From Pseudomonadota bacterium (GTDB taxonomy: Bacteria; Pseudomonadota; Alphaproteobacteria; Micavibrionales; CSBR16-224), in NCBI GenBank assembly GCA_013285465.1, contig CP053449.1:2504735-2568734 (forward strand): a stretch of 64,000 nucleotides of DNA, in the 5' to 3' direction. Below the pieces are notes generated by a model that saw nothing but the letters and a program-made list of their open reading frames with translations, had not been told where the DNA came from and ran no database searches. Of this stretch, positions 39,284 to 47,438 are shown piece by piece (the stretch's first letter is position 1; every line of letters begins with the position of its first letter). The position numbers were made by a program, and so were the translations under genes.

Positions 39284-41047
39284 CTAAAGCCTGTCTTCTG
39301 TATGCGATACAGCAACAGAAACAACCGTCCCGTTACCGGGGCTGCTTTCAATCGAAAATGTCCCGCCGACAAGATGCGCCCTTTCCTTCATACCGGCAAT
39401 CCCTAATGCCTCCTGCCGGATTGCCGCCATATCAAAACCGCAACCGTCATCCCGTATCATCAAAAGCGTTTTTCCATCTGCCCGCGATATATCTATTGTT
39501 ATGAGGCGCGCACCGGCATAGCGTACGGCATTGGTCAGCGCCTCTTGCGTAATCCTGTACAGCGCTGTCGCCGCAACCCAGTCAAGACCTTCTGCACAAT
39601 TTTCATCCGTATTCACCTCAATGGCCGGACCATTATCTTTCTCAATTTCTGCGGCCAGAATTTTCACAGCTGCAGCAAATCCCACCTTATCCAGCACCGG
39701 AGGGCGCAAATCTGATGCAATACGGCGAATAAAATCGACAGAAGCGTCAATTTTTCCACATACTGACAGGATTGTTTGATCAAAAGATTTCTTTGACTGC
39801 TTTTCAAAAGAACAGGCTTGGCATATTTTCTTAAAACCGGTGATATCGATTTTCAGACTTGTCAGCACCTGACCGACTTCATCATGGAGGTCACGTGCAA
39901 TTCTTTTCGCTTCTTCCTCGCGTGCGAAATGCAGGCGGCGCGTCAACAGATCAAGGCGATCATAAGCCAATTGCAGCTCCTTATGGCGCGCCGTCAGCGA
40001 TTCTGCCATATGGTTAAAAGTACGCGCCATTTCCTGCAATTCCCCCTGCCCCATTGGAACAGGCGCCCGCGCCCCGGCTTTCCCCTTACCGAACTGGCGC
40101 ATTGCTACAGATAGCCCCCGTAAATAGCGGATCAATGCAACTTCTTCAAAAAGCAGTACCAGAAAAACTGTAAAAACGGTAAAGAGTGACAACCAGCCGA
40201 TCAGACGATAAAAAACCCGGTTGGCTTTTTGATATATCTGGCGGTAAGGAATACCGAAAGCGACCGACAGTCCCGGCAATCCTTCCATCTCCGCCAAAAC
40301 AAGCGGCTGACTACTTTGACCGATCACAACCGGAATTGTGGTTTTATTCTTACGATTTTCTTCTGAAAGCGCGGGAATCAGCATTCCCGGCAAAACAGTT
40401 ATGCGGTCAGGCTGCGCCGAACCGGCAAGAACGCGCCCCTCCCTATCCACAATAAAAAGCAGGTAATCCGTTTCAAATTCGATAATATTCGTCAAACGGT
40501 TAAACCACTGCAAATCAATCGCGACAAAAATAATTTTTTGCACCTCTTCCTCCGCATTGCGGACGGCATAGGCCAGATGCAGGATCGGTTTTTTTACAAT
40601 CGGGCCGATCACATAAAGCCCCGTCTCGATCTCGCGGGACAGTAAAGCTCTTTGAATGGCGTCATAATTCCCCATATTCAAGGATTCCGGCAACGGATGC
40701 GCGCTATTCAGAACATTCCCTTCGGGCGACAGAACCGCAATATTGGCAAGCTGCGGGTATCCTGCCAGCAATGCGGCAAGAAATGCGGAATCTTCGGCAC
40801 CTTCTCCCAGATTTAGGCGGTCAACCAGCCATAGTAACAACGTCTTCGCGCCGGAAATCTGATAAAAATGTTCGCGTGAGACTAGCTTGACCATATGGCG
40901 CGCATCTTCTTCCATCCGTTGCAGAGCGGCGTTCCGTTCATTATTGGCGATGTAGAGTGTAAATAAAATTGCAGGCAATGTTGCCAGAAAAACCAACATT
41001 ACAAGACGGCCGCGCAAAGACAATGCAATCGAAAGAACTCTTCCCAT
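39284..41047 (-). CDS. Sensor histidine kinase, HisKA_3/NarX-like type
   Basis: Membrane kinase of 587 residues for the regulator just downstream. An N-terminal helix (about 12-34) starts a large periplasmic sensor domain of dCache type (about 35-275), followed by a second membrane helix (about 283-300), a HAMP region with helical linker, and the HisKA_3-type dimerisation helix with phospho-acceptor H388 in RIARDLHDEVGQ. The catalytic domain has the N-box (ITQEALTNAVRYA) and DDGCGFD. A CQAC motif lies between the H box and the ATPase domain, unusual for this group. The sensed signal is unknown. Confidence 0.92.
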   Translation of the reverse strand: MGRVLSIALSLRGRLVMLVFLATLPAILFTLYIANNERNAALQRMEEDARHMVKLVSREHFYQISGAKTLLLWLVDRLNLGEGAEDSAFLAALLAGYPQLANIAVLSPEGNVLNSAHPLPESLNMGNYDAIQRALLSREIETGLYVIGPIVKKPILHLAYAVRNAEEEVQKIIFVAIDLQWFNRLTNIIEFETDYLLFIVDREGRVLAGSAQPDRITVLPGMLIPALSEENRKNKTTIPVVIGQSSQPLVLAEMEGLPGLSVAFGIPYRQIYQKANRVFYRLIGWLSLFTVFTVFLVLLFEEVALIRYLRGLSVAMRQFGKGKAGARAPVPMGQGELQEMARTFNHMAESLTARHKELQLAYDRLDLLTRRLHFAREEEAKRIARDLHDEVGQVLTSLKIDITGFKKICQACSFEKQSKKSFDQTILSVCGKIDASVDFIRRIASDLRPPVLDKVGFAAAVKILAAEIEKDNGPAIEVNTDENCAEGLDWVAATALYRITQEALTNAVRYAGARLITIDISRADGKTLLMIRDDGCGFDMAAIRQEALGIAGMKERAHLVGGTFSIESSPGNGTVVSVAVSHTEDRL

Positions 41048-41115
41048 TTAAGAGGAATAACATACAACAAGACAACGCAGATTGATTTGGATCAATCAGC
41101 ACGCCCATAACACAC

Positions 41116-41144
41116 TTGACAGAATCCGCGAATCGGACTTACAC
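41116..41144 (+). promoter_or_regulatory. Sigma-70 promoter for the leader ORF and FAD-protein operon
   Basis: TTGACA (41116-41121), 17-base spacer, TTACAC (41139-41144). Transcription would start near 41150, so the leader ORF at 41152 would be nearly leaderless. Confidence 0.7.
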
Positions 41145-41151
41145 TGAAAAC

Positions 41152-41214
41152 ATGACAAATGCGAGACAATCATTCCGCGCCATGATGCGCATGATGACCC
41201 CCGGCAGGGCTTAA
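41152..41214 (+). CDS. Met-rich 20-residue leader peptide
   Basis: A short ORF that begins right after the promoter and ends with a TAA inside the loop of a strong hairpin. Codons 11-15 encode MMRMM, four Met in five residues. The layout (short ORF with repeated codons, overlapping hairpin, then terminator) is that of an amino-acid attenuator, here perhaps sensing methionine or charged tRNA-Met. Expression as a peptide is inferred only from architecture. Confidence 0.55.
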   Translation: MTNARQSFRAMMRMMTPGRA

Positions 41215-41252
41215 CCCTCTGCCGGCAAAGCGGATGTCGCGCTTTTTTTCAC
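41201..41252 (+). terminator. Hairpin plus rho-independent terminator in the leader
   Basis: Hairpin one pairs CCGGCAGGG (41201-41209) with CCCTCTGCCGG (41215-41225), with a two-base bulge. Hairpin two pairs AAAGCG (41227-41232) with CGCTTT (41240-41245), followed by a run of T. The second is a plausible terminator inside the leader of the downstream operon, 95 bases before the FAD-protein start. Confidence 0.65.
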
Positions 41253-41346
41253 CCAGCACATTCCAAAAATCAAAAAATTTAAACCGTTGAAACAGGGCTT
41301 TTGACAGCTTTTGCGATGTTTCGATTTTTATTTGGGATGTGAAAAA

Positions 41347-42840
41347 ATGTCACGACAAGACAATACAAAAACAATCACGATTATCGGCGGCGGGCTTTCC
41401 GGCCTGACCGTTTTTTATGAACAGGTGAAAGCCTATCAATCCGCGCCGCAGGATGCGCCGGATTTGCACATCAACTGGATTGAAAAATCCGGAAATTTCG
41501 GCGCAGGTATTGCCTATAATGCCGATGATGATGTCTTTCTTTTGAACCAGCCCGCCAAGCTGATGTCGCCTTTTGCGGATGACCCGCAGCATTTCACGCG
41601 CTGGCTGGAGAAGAACGATCCCGGCAGTGACGAGGACAGTTTCGTGCCGCGCCGCCTGTATCGCCGCTATCTGGATGAGTTATTGAATGACGCGCTGGAA
41701 ACAGCGAAACAAAGCGGCGGCAAGCTGAAAACAAGCTTGATCTCCGCCGCCGCCGATGACCTCACCCCGCAACAAAACGGCAGCTACCGCATCACGCTCA
41801 AAAGCGGGCTAACGCTTGGCAGTGACGCCGTCATTCTGGCCACAGGTCATTTGCTAAACCGTGACTGGCAGCATTTGCGAGGGGCACCGCATTATCAGCA
41901 ATCCCCTTTTCACAAGGCCGATATCGCGCGCGAAGTTAACACCGCCACAGGCAATATCGGCATTATCGGCACGGGGCAAAGCATGATGGATTGTCTCGCC
42001 GCGCTGGAGGCAATCGGCACAAAGGAGAAAATCTATCTATTCTCCCGCGATAATATTCTTCCCTGGGAATTTGATCCGAAAAAATTCGGCGATGATACAC
42101 CGCGTTATGAACTGCAATATCTGACACCGGAAAATATCAGCGCGGACAGCGATTTTAATGTCTTAAAAAACAACTTTGCCAAGGAAATCAAAAATGCCGC
42201 AGCAGGCGGTTTCACCCTCGGCCATGTGCTGACGGGGTTTGATAAACAGGGGTTTTTAAAAGCCGCCGCGCATCACCCCAAAGGCGGGGACATCCGCAAA
42301 TTCACCGGATTGATTGATAAATATTACGCCAATCCGACCACGCCGGAACGCTTCCGCCTGTTCCAAAAATTACAGAAGAACGGACAGGTCGAAATCATCC
42401 GGCAGGAGATCAATGCCGACAGTTTGCGGCAGGATGCGGATGGCGGTTTTACTATCGGCGGCAAGGTGAAAATCGCGCATCTGTTCAATTCCGCCGCGCT
42501 GGGGCGCAGCGCCTTTGATAAAAACGGGTTGCCTGTCGATAAACTCGCCCGCGCCGCCGACAGCGCGGGGGCATTGGCGCGGCACCCGAAAGACAAGGCC
42601 TCGATCCGCCCCGGTCTGCAAAACCGCGCCGGATTATACGTCACCGGCCCACAAACCAACGCCACAAGATGGGGCGTTGAAACCTTCCGCGAACACAGCC
42701 GCGATGCGGCGCGGGAGGCGCTCTCTTACGTCTTAACTTTACCCGCAACAACAAATAACCAAAGCAATAACCAAGAAAACAGAAAGGAAAACAACCATGT
42801 CAAAGATCGAAAAATTTCAGCAGGAACGCACGGAATATAA
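41347..42840 (+). CDS. FAD/NAD(P)-binding protein (NAD_binding_9 type)
   Basis: A flavoprotein of 497 residues with dinucleotide motif IIGGGLSGL (about 12-20), a second GIIGTGQSMMD site, and the GAGIAYNADDDVFLLNQPA stretch typical of this group. It is probably an oxidoreductase; the substrate is unknown. The ATG at 41347 with GGGATG upstream is preferred over a start at 41311. Its last 44 bases overlap the start of the next gene. It lies behind a leader ORF and terminator, so attenuation is possible. Confidence 0.8.
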   Translation: MSRQDNTKTITIIGGGLSGLTVFYEQVKAYQSAPQDAPDLHINWIEKSGNFGAGIAYNADDDVFLLNQPAKLMSPFADDPQHFTRWLEKNDPGSDEDSFVPRRLYRRYLDELLNDALETAKQSGGKLKTSLISAAADDLTPQQNGSYRITLKSGLTLGSDAVILATGHLLNRDWQHLRGAPHYQQSPFHKADIAREVNTATGNIGIIGTGQSMMDCLAALEAIGTKEKIYLFSRDNILPWEFDPKKFGDDTPRYELQYLTPENISADSDFNVLKNNFAKEIKNAAAGGFTLGHVLTGFDKQGFLKAAAHHPKGGDIRKFTGLIDKYYANPTTPERFRLFQKLQKNGQVEIIRQEINADSLRQDADGGFTIGGKVKIAHLFNSAALGRSAFDKNGLPVDKLARAADSAGALARHPKDKASIRPGLQNRAGLYVTGPQTNATRWGVETFREHSRDAAREALSYVLTLPATTNNQSNNQENRKENNHVKDRKISAGTHGI

Positions 42841-43159
42841 CGAAATTCTGGCGAAATACGCCAATTCCAGCCAGAAGCGTTTTTACGGGCTGGATGCCAA
42901 AACCTATGAGCAAGGCGCTCTGGATAAAAAAACCAAAGAACTGCTGGGCTTCACCGCCTCGCTGGTTTTGCGCTGTGATGACTGCATTCTTTACCATTTG
43001 ATCGAATGCCACAAGGCAGGCGTGACATCTGAGGAACTCGCCGATGCCGTCTCGATCGGGCTGCTGGTCGGCGGCTCCATCACCATCCCGCATGTCCGCC
43101 GCGCCATGGCGGTCTGGGATAAAGAACTGGCACTGGTGGAAAACAGCGCGGCGGCATAA
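42797..43159 (+). CDS. AhpD-like carboxymuconolactone decarboxylase family protein
   Basis: A 120-residue CMD-family protein. The AhpD-type redox signature is C60-D-D-C63 followed by H67 (RCDDCILYH), placing it with peroxidase-type members rather than true decarboxylases. AAAGGA precedes the ATG, which lies inside the 3' end of the FAD-protein gene, so the two are one operon. Together they may handle oxidants, with the flavoprotein as reductant; that link is inference. Confidence 0.88.
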   Translation: MSKIEKFQQERTEYNEILAKYANSSQKRFYGLDAKTYEQGALDKKTKELLGFTASLVLRCDDCILYHLIECHKAGVTSEELADAVSIGLLVGGSITIPHVRRAMAVWDKELALVENSAAA

Positions 43160-43202
43160 AACCCGCCCACTTCCTCCCCCACGGAAAAGCGGCAGATTCA
43201 TT

Positions 43203-43230
43203 TTGACAATATCGCCTGTTGCGGTATATG
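43203..43230 (+). promoter_or_regulatory. Probable promoter upstream of tRNA-Cys
   Basis: TTGACA (43203-43208), 16-base spacer, TATATG (43225-43230), ahead of the tRNA by about 125 bases. Confidence 0.5.
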
Positions 43231-43357
43231 TTACGCAATCTGTCTTGAATTTTAAAACAGACAGTCTTTTTATACGGCAAGGCGCAAGGAGTGCCGTGTA
43301 CAAATCGTACACAAACGACGCAGCAACGATGTCCGTATGAAAAGAATGCTTTGTTTT

Positions 43358-43431
43358 GGCGCGGTGGCAGAGTGGTCATGCAGAGGACTGCAAATCCTCG
43401 TACGCCGGTTCGATTCCGGCCCGTGCCTCCA
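43358..43431 (+). tRNA. tRNA-Cys (anticodon GCA)
   Basis: A 74-nt tRNA with acceptor GGCGCGG pairing CCGTGCC, the discriminator T expected of Cys, and encoded CCA. The anticodon loop carries GCA. The T arm has the TTCGATT loop. A DpnI-like gene starts 41 bases downstream. Confidence 0.97.
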
Positions 43432-43471
43432 ACAAACAAAACACCTCTTAAATGTTTGGTACTTTTCCTAA

Positions 43472-43924
43472 ATGGCTACAGATAAACAGAAACTCGGACA
43501 ATTTGGAGAAAAACGTGTTGTCAGTAAATGTTTCTGCCCGAAGTGTAAAAACGCATCTACCTTAAAGCTACTACCAACCAATTTTAAATGTGCTGATATA
43601 ATTTGTGATTTTTGTGGATACTTGGCACAAGTTAAAACCAGCCAAGTTAATGATGTTTCTATACTACCTAAAAAGATTTTAGGAGCAGCGTGGAAACCCC
43701 AAAAAGAACGCATGACGGCAGGAATATATTTCCCCCTTTTTCTTGTGCTGGTAAATAAAACCAACCATAAAGACGCCGCGATTTACTACTTGTCCGCAGA
43801 CTTACAAAGCCCAGAAATTTTTGTTCCTAGAAAAAAACTCAGTGAACAGGCAAAAAGAGCCGGCTGGCAAGGCTTTTTATATGATACTGAAACCGTATCC
43901 GAAAGCTTCGTTCGATTATTTTGA
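43472..43924 (+). CDS. DpnI-like PD-(D/E)xK nuclease domain protein
   Basis: The 150 residues resemble the catalytic half of DpnI: two CxxC pairs, C22/C25 (CPKC) and C45/C48 (CDFC), with D42 in ADIICDFC, then Q53-V-K55 at the position of the E-L-K active-site pair, and the RAGWQG block near 129-134 corresponding to RAGWIG in DpnI. The winged-helix DNA-reading domain of DpnI is absent, and the catalytic Glu is Gln. Base composition is AT-rich against its neighbours, it directly follows tRNA-Cys, and it lacks an obvious ribosome site, which fits recent acquisition. Restriction activity is uncertain. Confidence 0.68.
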   Translation: MATDKQKLGQFGEKRVVSKCFCPKCKNASTLKLLPTNFKCADIICDFCGYLAQVKTSQVNDVSILPKKILGAAWKPQKERMTAGIYFPLFLVLVNKTNHKDAAIYYLSADLQSPEIFVPRKKLSEQAKRAGWQGFLYDTETVSESFVRLF

Positions 43925-43998
43925 CACCTAATATACTTTCTGTTTTTTCCCACTCATGCTAGCCTAAAGACCTACTTCAGCACTTTTAGGAAACGCCT

Positions 43999-44889
43999 TT
44001 GGTCAAAATCATCGGACATCGCGGGCAGCGGCATGACAAAACCACGGATGACAATTCGCTGGCGGCTTTCGAAACCGCGTTCAAAAACTGTGACGGGATT
44101 GAAACCGATGTTTCCGTTTCCGCTGACGGTACGCCGTTTTTAATCCATGATATCGGGCGGCTGAAAATTCCGAAACTGTATGACCGCACCGTCAATATGC
44201 TGAAATACTGCCTTGACCGCGCCTCCGCCAAAACCTTAAAAGGCCGCCGTATTGACCAGATCAATGATGCCGCAATCAGCGTGCTGCGCCTGAAAAAAGG
44301 CGCAAAAATTCCGCGCCTGTCGGAGCTCTTCGCGCTGGCGGCGAAATATCCCGGTAAAGAGATTGATATTGAACTGAAAGGCGCGGATGCGCTGCGCCCC
44401 GTTTTAAAGGAAATTGACAAAGCCGTCAAAAAAGGACAAATCAAACGCAGTCAGATTACGCTGACCTCCTTTGACATTCACGCCATTGCAGAGGCCGCAC
44501 AGCTTGCCCCCGACATCCGCCGCGGCGTGATTTTCTCCGGCAAGGGGAAAGGCAGTACAGAGATTTACCCGTGGAAAAAGGACAAAACACGCTGCTATAC
44601 CTCCTTTAACAATACCGCCGTCAAAAGCCCCGCCATGCAGGCCGCCGCCCCCGATGTCGCCGTGATGCATGCCTCCGCCATTAGCGCAAAGAAAATCAAA
44701 ATGCTGAAAGACCGGTTCCCTTCCATAAAAATCGCCATATGGGAATCGGCAAAAAAACCGCCCGCCAGGAATAAAGCGTTGAAAAAGGTTTTATCCGACC
44801 AGAAAACCGCGCCGCATATCAGCGCCGTTATCACCGACCATCCAAAAGAACTGGCAAAAATAACGGCGCAAAACCGCAGAAAACCTTAA
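43999..44889 (+). CDS. Glycerophosphodiester phosphodiesterase family protein
   Basis: Hydrolyses glycerophosphodiesters to glycerol 3-phosphate. The 296-residue TIM-barrel protein has the catalytic motifs H7-R8-G at the start, E35-x-D37 in GIETDVSVSADG, and H50 in LIHDIG. The second half shows repeated beta/alpha units and a Lys-rich C-terminus. No signal peptide, so cytosolic. The start is TTG, with AGGAAA upstream. It is a single gene ahead of the DUF4173 operon. Confidence 0.87.
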   Translation: MVKIIGHRGQRHDKTTDDNSLAAFETAFKNCDGIETDVSVSADGTPFLIHDIGRLKIPKLYDRTVNMLKYCLDRASAKTLKGRRIDQINDAAISVLRLKKGAKIPRLSELFALAAKYPGKEIDIELKGADALRPVLKEIDKAVKKGQIKRSQITLTSFDIHAIAEAAQLAPDIRRGVIFSGKGKGSTEIYPWKKDKTRCYTSFNNTAVKSPAMQAAAPDVAVMHASAISAKKIKMLKDRFPSIKIAIWESAKKPPARNKALKKVLSDQKTAPHISAVITDHPKELAKITAQNRRKP

Positions 44890-44971
44890 CCGCGCCTCCT
44901 GCACAAAATTTGCACAAAATTACCTTATACGTGTCACACCGATGCCACATCATTCTGGCATTCTCGTAGAC

Positions 44972-45205
44972 ATGAACGCGATTGATTTGAAAAATATTTG
45001 TTGCTCCTTTCTGACCCATGAACCCTTTACGGGTTTCAGCATGGCGCTGACGGTTCTGGGTATCCTGACGGGCGAGGTCTATTTGCGCCGCACCCGCCTG
45101 CAGGAAAAGGAGATGTTTCAGGATTTTTGTGCCTTGCTTTATGTCTTGGCTATTTTGGTGCATAACCGTCCCCCCATGGATGGCGAGGTAAAGCATGACG
45201 CATAG
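44972..45205 (+). CDS. Short single-helix membrane protein
   Basis: From ATG 44972 it has 77 residues with one hydrophobic helix near 20-40 and a second weaker one near 55-65; unrecognised. An upstream ATG at 44942 adds ten residues. The end overlaps the DUF4173 gene start by 11 bases, suggesting translational coupling and a shared function. No clear ribosome site is seen for either start. Confidence 0.5.
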   Translation: MNAIDLKNICCSFLTHEPFTGFSMALTVLGILTGEVYLRRTRLQEKEMFQDFCALLYVLAILVHNRPPMDGEVKHDA

Positions 45206-46679
45206 CCTCGCCATCCGTTCGGTTTCTTTAAAATTTGTTTTATGCCTTTTTACGATTGTCTTGGCGGATTTTCTGTTCTTCCGCCAACCCGCGGGGTGGA
45301 CCGCCGGGTTGTTCGCTGCCACTGTGTTACTCCTGACGCTATCGGCACATCTGCAAATCCTGCGAACACCCGGCGGAAAGCCTCTGCTTTTTTTAACCGC
45401 GCTATTGCTGCCCGCCATGATCTACCGGCCGGGGATATTGCCGCTATTCATGTTTCTTCTCGGGCTTGGCTCACTCTTAATTCTTGCCAAACGGGGGCGG
45501 ATTCACGATGCCGCCGCATGGCTGCGTGATTTGCGTTATATGGCGCTGCGTTTTTTTACACGCTGGTATCGTGACAGCCGTGTTCTGGCCGCCATCCGCC
45601 GCAAACGCGGCACGCGGCTGTGGCAGGGCATTTCCTATTGCCTGATGCCTGCCGTTTTTACGATTGCCTTTCTTTGGCTTTTTACCAAAGCCAATCCTGT
45701 CTTTGCCGCTTTTTTCGATCACCTCAATCTGCGCCTCTCTCTGCTCTCCCAACCCTTCGGGCGCTGGTTTTTCTGGGGTCTGACGGGAAGCGCGGTCTGG
45801 AGTCTTTTGCGCCCGAAACTGCCGAAAACCAAACCTCCTTCCTTCGCGCAAAAGGCAGATGAGGGAAACCGGACCGGGAGTCTTGATGAGAACAAATGGG
45901 CCACCCCCCGCTCTCTGTCGGTTTCCCTCATCATTTTTAACACATTATTCGCATTGCAAAATACCAGCGATATCGCCTATCTGTGGCGCGGCATCAAACT
46001 GCCCGACGGTATGAGCTATGCGCAATATGCCCATGCCGGCGCTTATCCGCTGATTGTCACCGCCCTGCTGGCTGCCGGATATATTCTGATCTGTTTCAAT
46101 GATACAAAACGCCGCGGCAAATTCAACGCGGCGGAAAAACTGGTACTGCTGTGGATTGCGCAAAATATCTTTCTGGTTTTCTCGGCAATGAACAGGCTGC
46201 TTCAATATATTGATGCCTATTCGCTGACCTCTTTGCGCATCGCCGCGCTGATCTGGATGCTGCTGGTCGCAGGCGGGCTGGCGCTGATCACCATCCGCGT
46301 CTTTTGCGGTAAACGTAATCAATGGCTGGTCAATATGAATGTCATCGCCCTGCTGGCGGTTTTATACGGCAGCTGTTTTGTCAATTTTGACCGCATCATC
46401 GCGCAATATAATGTGCATCATGCCCGCGAAATTACCGGCAATACCGAAAAATCATATTTTGATTTTTACTATATGAACCGTCTGGGCGCGGAATCAATCG
46501 CCGCATTGGAATGGTTTCAGTATAACGCCAATTTAACACCCGGTAACCGCCGCTTGCTGCAGGATAATCTTTCCTATCAGAAAACCCGTCTAAAAAATGA
46601 TGTCCAAAACTGGCGGTCATGGACATTGCAGAAACATCTTTTGGCGCAAAAACACGGATTGATAAACGCCGCTTATTGA
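45195..46679 (+). CDS. DUF4173 family membrane protein
   Basis: A 494-residue membrane protein of unknown function with about ten helices, and a hydrophobic block with LWLFTKANPVFAAFF typical of DUF4173. A soluble, charged loop near 215-240 interrupts it and a C-terminal domain (about 410-494, FDRIIAQYNVHHAR and further) is outside the membrane. The start overlaps the small protein before it. Two-component genes follow 64 bases later in the same direction, so it may share their regulation, as with envelope-stress systems. Confidence 0.8.
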   Translation: MTHSLAIRSVSLKFVLCLFTIVLADFLFFRQPAGWTAGLFAATVLLLTLSAHLQILRTPGGKPLLFLTALLLPAMIYRPGILPLFMFLLGLGSLLILAKRGRIHDAAAWLRDLRYMALRFFTRWYRDSRVLAAIRRKRGTRLWQGISYCLMPAVFTIAFLWLFTKANPVFAAFFDHLNLRLSLLSQPFGRWFFWGLTGSAVWSLLRPKLPKTKPPSFAQKADEGNRTGSLDENKWATPRSLSVSLIIFNTLFALQNTSDIAYLWRGIKLPDGMSYAQYAHAGAYPLIVTALLAAGYILICFNDTKRRGKFNAAEKLVLLWIAQNIFLVFSAMNRLLQYIDAYSLTSLRIAALIWMLLVAGGLALITIRVFCGKRNQWLVNMNVIALLAVLYGSCFVNFDRIIAQYNVHHAREITGNTEKSYFDFYYMNRLGAESIAALEWFQYNANLTPGNRRLLQDNLSYQKTRLKNDVQNWRSWTLQKHLLAQKHGLINAAY

Positions 46680-46742
46680 CCGCAAGCCGCGCCGCGCCTA
46701 TGATACCGCCGTATAACGGAGCATGAAAGACTGTAAACAATC

Positions 46743-47438
46743 ATGGCAAAAACGATTCTTGTTGTTGATGACGATCCCCATATCCGCGATGTTGTGGTTT
46801 TCGCGCTGGAAAAGGCCGGCATGAAAACCCTGTCCGCCGCCAACGGGACGGAGGCGCTTTCCTGCGCCGCCGCGCAAAAACCCGACCTGATCGTGCTGGA
46901 TATTTCCATGCCGGAAATGGACGGGCTGGATGTCTGCCGCCAGATTCGCAAAACCAGCGATATGCCTGTGCTTTTTCTATCCTCCCGCGATGAGGAAATC
47001 GACAAAATCATCGGGCTTGAAATCGGCGGCGATGACTACGTTACAAAGCCTTTCAGCCCGCGTGAGCTGGTTGCCCGCGTCAATGTTATTCTGAAACGCA
47101 CAATGCCGTCCGGGCAATCCGCCGCCGATGATCCACCGCAATTCACCCGCGGTGCCGTGTCTTTAAACACGCAGAATTATACCGCCACGGCAAAGAGCAG
47201 CCATATCGCCCTGACGGCAACGGAATTCCAGCTATTGGCGGCCCTTCTGAAACATCCCGAAAAAATCTTTACCCGTGACGAATTGATGGATCATGCCTAT
47301 GGCGTCAATATGATTGTCAGCGATCGCACCATCGATAGCCATATTCGCCGCATCCGGCAAAAATTCGCCGCATCCGGTCTGGCGGATGTGATTGCCACCA
47401 GTCACGGCATCGGCTACAAGCTTGGCTCATGTCTTTAG
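46743..47438 (+). CDS. OmpR-family response regulator
   Basis: 231 residues: receiver domain with D53 (LIVLDISMPEMDG), acidic DDD at 9-11 and Lys in VTKPFSPRELVARV, then an OmpR-type winged helix (LTATEFQLLAALLKHPEKIFTRDELMDHAYG, and DSHIRRIRQKF). The end overlaps the kinase by ten bases. It follows the DUF4173 gene in the same direction. Confidence 0.94.
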   Translation: MAKTILVVDDDPHIRDVVVFALEKAGMKTLSAANGTEALSCAAAQKPDLIVLDISMPEMDGLDVCRQIRKTSDMPVLFLSSRDEEIDKIIGLEIGGDDYVTKPFSPRELVARVNVILKRTMPSGQSAADDPPQFTRGAVSLNTQNYTATAKSSHIALTATEFQLLAALLKHPEKIFTRDELMDHAYGVNMIVSDRTIDSHIRRIRQKFAASGLADVIATSHGIGYKLGSCL

